Assembly (NCBI GenBank): GCA_028288725.1
Contig: JAQGIC010000134.1
Location: forward strand, 1 to 36,298
Direction of reading: 5' to 3'
DNA from: Rhodospirillales bacterium
GTDB lineage: Bacteria; Pseudomonadota; Alphaproteobacteria; ATCC43930; CGMCC-115725
DNA: 36,298 nt
How positions within the stretch are numbered: the first letter of the stretch is position 1; each line of letters opens with the position of its first letter. Below the pieces are notes generated by a model. It searched no databases, was not told the origin of the DNA, and worked only from the letters and a program-made list of their open reading frames with translations. A program made the translations under genes and the position numbers. This document shows, piece after piece, positions 30,324-36,298 of the stretch.

Positions 30324-31456
30324 AATCCGTCGTGATCGCGGGCTACGCCCGGTCCCCGTTCCATTTCGCCAAGAAGGGCGACCTGACCCGCGTGCGCCCG
30401 GACGACCTGGCGGCCCAGGTCGTCGCCGCCCTGGTCGAGCGCACCAAGGTCGACCCCTCGACCATCGAGGATCTGATCGTCGGCTGCGCCTTCCCGGAGG
30501 GCGAGCAGGGCTTCAACGTCGCCCGCCTGATCGGCTTCCTGGCCAAGCTGCCGCTGTCGGTCGCCGGCACCACCGTCAACCGCTTCTGCGGGTCGTCCAT
30601 GCAGTCGATCCATATGGCGGCCGGCGCCATTCAGCTGGGTGCGGGCGATGCCTTCATCTGCGCCGGCGTCGAGAGCATGACCCGCGTGCCGATGATGGGC
30701 TTCAACCCGATGCCGAACGCCGAGCTGGCCAAGGCCTATCCGGGCGCCTACATGTCGATGGGCATCACCGCCGAGAACGTGGCGAACCGCTACGGCATCA
30801 GCCGCGCCGAGCAGGAAGCCTTCGCGGCCCTGAGCCACAAGAAGGCTGCCGCCGCCCAGGCCGCCGGCAAGCTGGAAGCCGAAATCGTCGCGATCAAGGG
30901 GCCGAACGGGCTCATCTCCAAGGACGGCTGCATCCGGCCGGAGACGACGGCCGAATCGCTCGCCGGCCTGAAGCCGGCGTTCGACGAGAAGGGCACGGTC
31001 ACCGCCGGCACCTCCTCGCCGCTGACCGACGGCGCCTCCGCCGTGCTGGTCTGCACCGAGGAATATGCCAGGACGCATAATCTCGAAATCATGGCCCGCA
31101 TCAAATCGGTCGCGGTCGCCGGCTGCGATCCGGAGATCATGGGCATCGGCCCGGTCGCGGCCACCAAGAAGGCGCTGGCCCGCGCCGGCCTCAAGATCGG
31201 CGACATCGACGTGATCGAGCTGAACGAGGCGTTCTCGTCCCAGTCGCTGGGCTGCGTGCGCGACCTCGATATCGATCTTTCCAAGGTCAATCTCGACGGT
31301 GGCGCCATCGCGCTGGGCCATCCCCTGGGCGCCACCGGCGCCCGCATCACCGGCAAGGCGGCCTCGCTCCTGAAGCGCGAGGGCAAGCGCTACGCGCTTT
31401 CGACCCAGTGCATCGGCGGCGGTCAGGGCATCGCCACCATCCTCGAAGCCGTCTAA
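30320..31456 (+). CDS. fadA: Acetyl-CoA C-acyltransferase (thiolase, FadA-like)
   Basis: A 378-residue thiolase that cuts 3-ketoacyl-CoA to acetyl-CoA and a shortened acyl-CoA. Catalytic residues are C90 (NRFCGSSMQ), H334 (GGAIALGHPLGATGAR) and C364 (STQCIGGGQG). Translation is probably coupled to the regulator, with a 4-bp overlap. The 26-bp gap to the next gene and the gene order point to one operon. Length is slightly short but all active-site motifs are present. Confidence 0.93.
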   Translation: MKSVVIAGYARSPFHFAKKGDLTRVRPDDLAAQVVAALVERTKVDPSTIEDLIVGCAFPEGEQGFNVARLIGFLAKLPLSVAGTTVNRFCGSSMQSIHMAAGAIQLGAGDAFICAGVESMTRVPMMGFNPMPNAELAKAYPGAYMSMGITAENVANRYGISRAEQEAFAALSHKKAAAAQAAGKLEAEIVAIKGPNGLISKDGCIRPETTAESLAGLKPAFDEKGTVTAGTSSPLTDGASAVLVCTEEYARTHNLEIMARIKSVAVAGCDPEIMGIGPVAATKKALARAGLKIGDIDVIELNEAFSSQSLGCVRDLDIDLSKVNLDGGAIALGHPLGATGARITGKAASLLKREGKRYALSTQCIGGGQGIATILEAV

Positions 31457-31482
31457 GGCCGGATAGAGCGAAGGGGATTTCC

Positions 31483-33795
31483 ATGTCCATCCAGAAAGCC
31501 GCCGTTCTCGGCGCAGGCGTCATGGGCAGCGGCATCGCCGCCCACATCGCCAATGCCGGCATTCCCGTGGTCCTGCTCGACATCGTTCCGAAGGGTGCCG
31601 CGGACCGCAACGCGATCGCCGAGGGGGCGGTCCAGAAGCTGTTGAAGGCCGATCCCGCCGCCTTCATGCATCCGCGCAATGCCAAGCTGGTTACCACCGG
31701 CAACCTCGAGGACCATCTCGAGCTCCTGAAGGATTGCGACCTCATCATCGAGGCCGTGCTGGAGGATCCGCAGGTCAAGCGCGACCTCTATGCCCGGGTC
31801 GAGGCCGTGCGCAAGGACGGCTCGATCGTGTCGTCCAACACGTCGACCATCCCGCTGCAGATCCTGACGCAAGGGCTGCCGAAGCGCTTCGCCCAGGATT
31901 TCCTGGTGACGCATTTCTTCAATCCACCGCGCTACATGCGGCTTTTGGAGCTGGTGGCCGGTCCCGAGACACGGCCCGACGCGGTCACGACGGTCGAAGC
32001 CTTCGGCGACGAGAAGCTGGGCAAGGGCATCGTCCATTGCAAGGACACGCCGGGCTTCATCGCCAATCGCATCGGCACCTTCTGGATCCAGGCCTCGGTC
32101 AATGCCGCGATGGATTTGGGCCTCAGCGTCGAGGAGGCCGACGCCGTCATGGGCAAGCCGTTCGGCATTCCCAAGACCGGCGTCTTCGGCCTGATCGATC
32201 TGGTCGGCCTCGACCTGATGCCGCATGTGTCGAAGTCGCTGCAGACCACGCTGCCGAAGGACGATCCGTACCAGGCGATCTACCGCGCGCCGGAACTCTT
32301 CAAGCGCATGATCGAAGAGGGCTACACCGGCCGCAAGGGCAAGGGCGGCTTCTATCGGATCAATCGCGAGGCGGGCAAGCGCAAGGAAGCGATCGATTTC
32401 AAGACCGGCGAATATCGCCCGCAGCAGAAGGTGGAACTGGAAAGCGCCGGCCTGAAGCATCCGGCCGAAGTGCTGGGCCATGCCGATCGCGGCGGCGCCT
32501 TCGCCCGCGCGGCGATCGGGGCGACGCTCGCCTATGCCGCCTCGCTGGTGCCCGAGATCTGCGAGACGGTCGCCGAACTCGATGCCGGCATGAAGCTCGG
32601 CTACAACTGGAAATTCGGTCCGTTCGAACTGATCGACCGGATCGGCGTCGACAATGTCATCGCGGCGCTGAAGGCGGCCGGCAAGGAAGTCCCGGCGCTG
32701 CTGACGCTCGCCTCCGGCCGGAGCTTCTATCGGGTCCAGGACGGCAAGCTGGAGTTCCTGACCATCGGCGGCGAGTACCAGCCGGTCGTGCGGCCCGCGG
32801 GCGTGCTGTTGCTGGAAGACATCAAGCGGGCGACGAAGCCGCTCGCCAAGAACGGCTCGGCGGCCCTCTGGGACATCGGCGACGGTGTCGCCTGCCTCGA
32901 ATTCACCAGCAAGATGAATTCGATCGACCCCGAGATCATGGCCATGATCCAGAAGGCGATCGGCATCGTCGGCAAAGGCATGAAGGGCCTGGTCGTCTAT
33001 AACGAGGGCTCGAACTTCTCGGTCGGCGCCAATCTGGGCCTCGCCATCTTCGCCGCCAACATCGCGATGTGGCCGACCATCGAAGAGAGCGTGGCCGCCG
33101 GCCAGGCGACCTACAAGGCGCTGAAGTTCGCGCCCTTCCCCGTAGTGGCGGCGCCCAAGAACATGGCGCTGGGCGGCGGGTGCGAGGTCTGCCTGCATTC
33201 CGATGCGGTTCAGGCCCATGCGGAGCTCTATATCGGCCTGGTCGAAGTCGGCGTCGGCGTCATCCCCGGCTGGGGCGGCTGCAAGGAACTGCTGCTGCGC
33301 GCGATCGCCAACAAGAGGCGCCCGGGCGGGCCGATGCCCCCCCTGGCCCAGGTGTTCGAGACGATCTCGACCGCCAAGGTCTCGCGCTCGGCCGAGCAGG
33401 CCAAGGAACTGGGCATTCTCAGGCCCACCGACGGCATCACCATGAATGCCGATCGGCTGCTCGCCGATGCCAAGGCCAAGGTCCTGGCACTGGCCGAAGG
33501 CTACAAGGTGCCGGAGATGCAGAAGGTCCGTCTGCCGGGTTCGACGGCCGAGGCCGGCTTCAACCTGGCGGTCGCCGACTTCCATCGCCAGGGCAAGGCC
33601 ACCAAGCATGATGTCGTGGTCTCGGCGGCACTCGCCCATGTGCTCGCCGGCGGCGACACGGACATGGTCGACGAGATCGATGAAGACCGCCTGACCGAGC
33701 TCGAGCGCGAAGCGTTCATGACCCTGGTCAAGACCCCCGGCACGCTGGCGCGGATCGAGCACATGCTCACCACCGGCAAGCCGCTTCGGAACTGA
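31483..33795 (+). CDS. fadB: Bifunctional 3-hydroxyacyl-CoA dehydrogenase/enoyl-CoA hydratase
   Basis: A 770-residue beta-oxidation protein. The N-terminal NAD domain starts AAVLGAGVMGSGIAAHIANA, and the substrate region has SSNTSTIPLQILTQGLPKRF and HFFNPPRYMRLLELVAGPET; two HAD C-terminal domains follow (KDTPGFIANRIG; FGPFELIDRIGVDNV). From about residue 465 a crotonase domain follows (LWDIGDGVACLEFTSKMNSI, PKNMALGGGCEVCLHSDAVQ, LVEVGVGVIPGWGGCKELLL). This order, dehydrogenase first and hydratase last, is the reverse of E. coli FadB. AAGGGG precedes the ATG at 31483. It forms the fad operon with the flanking genes. Confidence 0.93.
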   Translation: MSIQKAAVLGAGVMGSGIAAHIANAGIPVVLLDIVPKGAADRNAIAEGAVQKLLKADPAAFMHPRNAKLVTTGNLEDHLELLKDCDLIIEAVLEDPQVKRDLYARVEAVRKDGSIVSSNTSTIPLQILTQGLPKRFAQDFLVTHFFNPPRYMRLLELVAGPETRPDAVTTVEAFGDEKLGKGIVHCKDTPGFIANRIGTFWIQASVNAAMDLGLSVEEADAVMGKPFGIPKTGVFGLIDLVGLDLMPHVSKSLQTTLPKDDPYQAIYRAPELFKRMIEEGYTGRKGKGGFYRINREAGKRKEAIDFKTGEYRPQQKVELESAGLKHPAEVLGHADRGGAFARAAIGATLAYAASLVPEICETVAELDAGMKLGYNWKFGPFELIDRIGVDNVIAALKAAGKEVPALLTLASGRSFYRVQDGKLEFLTIGGEYQPVVRPAGVLLLEDIKRATKPLAKNGSAALWDIGDGVACLEFTSKMNSIDPEIMAMIQKAIGIVGKGMKGLVVYNEGSNFSVGANLGLAIFAANIAMWPTIEESVAAGQATYKALKFAPFPVVAAPKNMALGGGCEVCLHSDAVQAHAELYIGLVEVGVGVIPGWGGCKELLLRAIANKRRPGGPMPPLAQVFETISTAKVSRSAEQAKELGILRPTDGITMNADRLLADAKAKVLALAEGYKVPEMQKVRLPGSTAEAGFNLAVADFHRQGKATKHDVVVSAALAHVLAGGDTDMVDEIDEDRLTELEREAFMTLVKTPGTLARIEHMLTTGKPLRN

Positions 33796-33807
33796 GGAGC
33801 AAGCGAG

Positions 33808-35586
33808 ATGGCGACCTACAAGGCTCCGCTGCGCGAATATAAATTCATGCTGCACGAGTTGTTCGGCGTCGAGGAGGTCAGCACCTGGCCCGGCCTCGAA
33901 GACGCGACGCCGGAAATCTTCGACGCCGTGCTCGAAGAGGCGGCCAAGATCTGCGAGGACGTGCTGTTCCCGATCAATCGCTCCGGCGACGAGGAAGGCT
34001 GCACGTTCGAGAACGGCGTCGTGCGGACGCCCAAGGGCTTCAAGGAAGCCTACGATGCCTTTCGTGAGGGCGGCTGGACCTCGCTCTCGGCCCATCCGGA
34101 ATACGGCGGCCAGGGCCTGCCCCATGTGCTGAGCTTCCTGGTCGAGGAAATGATCTGCTCGACCAACATGTCGTTCGGCATGTATCCGGGCCTGACCGGC
34201 GGTGCCTACAACGCGATCGCCGCCCATGCCTCGGACGAGCTGAAGCAGAAATATCTGCCGAAGATGGCGTCGGGCGAATGGTCGGGCACCATGAACCTGA
34301 CCGAGCCGCATTGCGGCACCGATCTGGGCCTCATTCGCACCAAGGCGGTGCCGGTGGGCGACGGCACCTACAAGATCACCGGCACGAAGATCTTCATTTC
34401 GGCCGGCGAGCACGACCTGACCGAGAACATCATCCATCTGGTGCTGGCCAAGCTGCCCGACGCGCCCCCGGGCCCGCGCGGCATCAGCCTGTTCATCGTG
34501 CCGAAATATCTGGATGGCGACGGCGGGCCGAAGCGCAACAGCCTCGCCTGCGGCTCGATCGAGCATAAGATGGGCATCAAGGCGTCCTCGACCTGCGTCA
34601 TGAATTTCGACGAGGCGACCGGCTGGCTATGCGGCGAGGCCCACAAGGGCCTGAGGGCGATGTTCACCATGATGAACACCGCGCGCCTGGGCGTCGGCAT
34701 CCAGGGTCTGGGCGTCGCCGAGACCTCGTACCAGTCGGCCCGGGCCTATGCCCAGGACCGCCTGCAGGGCCGCGCGCTGACCGGCACGAAATATCCGGAG
34801 AAGCCGGCCGACCCGATCCTGGTCCATCCGGACGTGCGCCGGATGCTCCTGACCATGAAGAGCCAAGTCGAAGGCGGCCGGGCGCTCGCGGTCTGGATCG
34901 GCAAGGAGATCGACAAGTCCAAGCACCATCCCGACCCGGCCGAGCGTGAGGCGGCCGACGATCTGGTGGCGCTGATCACCCCGATCATCAAGTCGTTCCT
35001 GACCGACATGGGCTCGGAGACCTGCAACACCGGCATGCAGGTGTTCGGCGGTCACGGCTATATCCGCGAATGGGGCATGGAGCAGTTGGTCCGCGACGCC
35101 CGCATCGCGCAGATCTACGAAGGCACCAACGGCATCCAGGCGCTCGACCTGGTCGGCCGCAAGATGCCGATGCACATGGGCCGCCTGCTGCGCCGGTTCT
35201 TCCATCCGGTCGACGCCTATATCAAGGAAGCCTCGGTGAAGCCCGAACTGCAGGAATTCATCCTGCCGGTCGCCAAGGCCTTCGCGCGCCTGCAGCAGAT
35301 CACCGGCTTCATCGCCCAGAAGGGCATGTCGAACCCGGACGAGGCCGGTGCGGCCGCGACCGAATACCTGCGCTTCTTCGCGCTGGTCGCGATCGGCTAT
35401 CTCTGGACCCGGATGGTCGAGGTTTCGCTGCCCAAGGTGGACGGCGACGACGGGCTGTTCTATCGCGGCAAGATCGCGACGGCACGGTTCTTCATCACCC
35501 GCATCCTGCCGCAGACCAACGCCCACGCGGCCGCGATCATGGCCGGCGCCAAGCCGGTCATGGAAATGGAAGACGCGGCTTTTTAA
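33808..35586 (+). CDS. Acyl-CoA dehydrogenase, 592 residues
   Basis: An FAD-dependent acyl-CoA dehydrogenase of the large (about 600 residue) proteobacterial type with an extra N-terminal piece and a C-terminal domain. Visible landmarks are the FAD/substrate region GEWSGTMNLTEPHCGTDLGL followed by TKAVPVGDGTYKITGTKIFI, the AGEHDLTENIIHLVLAKLPD region, and the base-containing segment ARIAQIYEGTNGIQALDLVG. The MQVFGGHGYIREWGMEQLVR stretch is typical of the FAD site. A GAGGAG ribosome binding site lies before the ATG at 33808, 12 bp after the FadB-like stop. It performs the first step of beta-oxidation. Confidence 0.92.
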   Translation: MATYKAPLREYKFMLHELFGVEEVSTWPGLEDATPEIFDAVLEEAAKICEDVLFPINRSGDEEGCTFENGVVRTPKGFKEAYDAFREGGWTSLSAHPEYGGQGLPHVLSFLVEEMICSTNMSFGMYPGLTGGAYNAIAAHASDELKQKYLPKMASGEWSGTMNLTEPHCGTDLGLIRTKAVPVGDGTYKITGTKIFISAGEHDLTENIIHLVLAKLPDAPPGPRGISLFIVPKYLDGDGGPKRNSLACGSIEHKMGIKASSTCVMNFDEATGWLCGEAHKGLRAMFTMMNTARLGVGIQGLGVAETSYQSARAYAQDRLQGRALTGTKYPEKPADPILVHPDVRRMLLTMKSQVEGGRALAVWIGKEIDKSKHHPDPAEREAADDLVALITPIIKSFLTDMGSETCNTGMQVFGGHGYIREWGMEQLVRDARIAQIYEGTNGIQALDLVGRKMPMHMGRLLRRFFHPVDAYIKEASVKPELQEFILPVAKAFARLQQITGFIAQKGMSNPDEAGAAATEYLRFFALVAIGYLWTRMVEVSLPKVDGDDGLFYRGKIATARFFITRILPQTNAHAAAIMAGAKPVMEMEDAAF

Positions 35587-35603
35587 ATCGTTCGCTTCGA
35601 CGA

Positions 35604-35686
35604 CCCTCACCCAACCCTCCCATAAATGGGAGTGGGCTATCAAAAAGCTCCCTCCCCATATTGGGGGGGAGGGTCGGGGTGGGGGT
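35604..35686. repeat. Imperfect palindromic element (CCCTCACCC ... GGGGTGGGGG)
   Basis: The left arm CCCTCACCCAACCCTCCC is answered by GGGAGGGTCGGGGTGGGGG on the right, with two inner hairpins (CTCCCATAAATGGGAG at 35617-35632 and CTCCCCATATTGGGGGG at about 35652-35668). Such elements are frequent between alphaproteobacterial genes. Here it splits the acyl-CoA dehydrogenase from the thioesterase gene. Confidence 0.8.
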
Positions 35687-35710
35687 GCTGCCGCTGTTCA
35701 GGATTGCCCC

Positions 35711-36265
35711 ATGAATCTGATCTTCCGACTGGTGCGCGTGCTGATCTGGGGGCTGATCGGTCCCAGGCTCGATCCGCTCGGCCGGTCGATCGTGTCGTTC
35801 CGCGTCTGGCCGAACGATCTCGACATCAACATTCATATGAACAACGGCCGCTACCTCAGCATCATGGATCTGGGACGGATCGACCTCATCATGCGGTCCG
35901 GCTTCGGCCGCACCATGCTGAAGCGGCGCTGGAGCGCCGTGCTGGGCAGCGTCACCATCCGCTATCGGCGCGCGCTGACGCCGTTCCAGCGCTACGACAT
36001 GGTCACCCGCATTCTCGGCTGGGACGAGAAATGGGTGTTCATGGAGCAGCAGTTCGTCGTCGACGGCCAGGCCTGCGCCATCGGCTACACCAAGGCGATC
36101 ATCATCGACGGCGACCGCGCCCTGCCGATGACCGAGATGCTGGCTGCGATCGGCTATGCCTTCCCCTCGCCGCCCCTGCCGGACGGCATCCGCTCGTGGC
36201 TCGACGCCGAACGCGACCTGTCGGCGGCCCCCCATGCCGCGGTCGAGCGGCCGACGATCCATTGA
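35711..36265 (+). CDS. Hotdog-fold acyl-CoA thioesterase-like protein
   Basis: A 184-residue protein. After an amphipathic or membrane-near N-terminus (MNLIFRLVRVLIWGLIGPRL), a hotdog thioesterase domain starts with VSFRVWPNDLDINIHMNNGR followed by YLSIMDLGRIDLIM, the D-x-N-x-H-M-N-N motif of the YbgC/THEM6-like group, and GSVTIRYRRALTPFQRYDM. It probably hydrolyses acyl-CoAs. Its place after the fad operon, separated by a palindromic element, suggests that it balances CoA pools during fatty-acid breakdown. Confidence 0.85.
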   Translation: MNLIFRLVRVLIWGLIGPRLDPLGRSIVSFRVWPNDLDINIHMNNGRYLSIMDLGRIDLIMRSGFGRTMLKRRWSAVLGSVTIRYRRALTPFQRYDMVTRILGWDEKWVFMEQQFVVDGQACAIGYTKAIIIDGDRALPMTEMLAAIGYAFPSPPLPDGIRSWLDAERDLSAAPHAAVERPTIH

Positions 36266-36279
36266 GGAGGCTTCTTTAC

Positions 36280-36298
36280 CCGTCATTCCCGCGTAGGC
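36280..36298. repeat. Start of another REP-like palindrome, cut by the window end
   Basis: CCGTCATTCCCGCGTAGGC matches the left arm of the units at 7854 and 22873. It follows the thioesterase stop by 14 bp. Confidence 0.7.

Noticed and set aside
31453-34566. Minus-strand frame of 1037 residues
   Set aside because: It is the mirror of the fad operon genes; the composition (Arg, Gln, Asp, His, Ala repeats) is typical of a shadow frame and it has no family features.

Overview
The window looks like a GC-rich alphaproteobacterial chromosome. This is inferred from the strongly GC-biased third codon positions, the dispersed palindromes of the CGTCATTCCCGC and GGCCGGGCTTGGCCCGGCC types, an IS5-group end, an IS630 element with a -1 frameshift site, and the gene content: Opp/Dpp transporters, glutathione-independent formaldehyde dehydrogenase, CbtAB and a MerR-controlled fad operon. 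A Rhodospirillales-like host is my best guess and cannot be proven here.

Positions 1-7850 form an accessory region bounded by two insertion sequences. It starts with the 3' end of an IS5-family transposase and ends with a complete IS630-family element (6785-7845). Between them lie a duplicated-HTH regulator divergent from a small secreted protein, a second small exported protein, a run of tiny hairpins, a possibly SpoVG-like protein, remnants of a HigA antitoxin, a PD-(D/E)XK-type nuclease in a chain of overlapping reading frames, and a solitary MbcA/ParS/Xre-type antitoxin flanked by a 28-bp direct repeat. Few of these are nameable beyond domain level, and parts of the N-terminal half of the nuclease gene are richer in A+T than the surroundings.

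Positions 7946-15117 (minus strand) are a compact seven-gene operon. In transcription order it holds an ornithine cyclodeaminase/mu-crystallin family enzyme, a PhnD-like binding protein without an evident signal peptide, an oligopeptide-type periplasmic binding protein with a Tat-like leader, two permeases and two ATPases. Five of the six junctions overlap. The likely job is import and catabolism of an amino-acid- or opine-like compound.

Divergent from it are a stand-alone receiver protein and a hybrid histidine kinase with two nearly identical PAS/PAC modules (15372-17890). Convergent with these is a tartrate/D-malate dehydrogenase-type enzyme, preceded by a DUF4112 gene whose reading frame is broken so that it runs open into the dehydrogenase. 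Next come a formaldehyde dehydrogenase and a cobalt/cobalamin block: a histidine-phosphatase-like protein lacking its nucleophilic histidine, a cobalamin riboswitch, cbtB and cbtA.

Positions 22534-23206 are a composite of nested repeats. From 23207 to the end the theme is hydrophobic-substrate and fatty-acid metabolism: a coniferyl-aldehyde-type dehydrogenase, a FadL outer-membrane transporter, a FadD acyl-CoA ligase, two small envelope proteins, then a MerR regulator (LiuR-like, with a perfect 16-bp palindrome at its own start) leading an operon of thiolase, bifunctional hydroxyacyl-CoA dehydrogenase/enoyl-CoA hydratase and acyl-CoA dehydrogenase, followed by a hotdog thioesterase. Together these cover uptake, activation and a beta-oxidation cycle.
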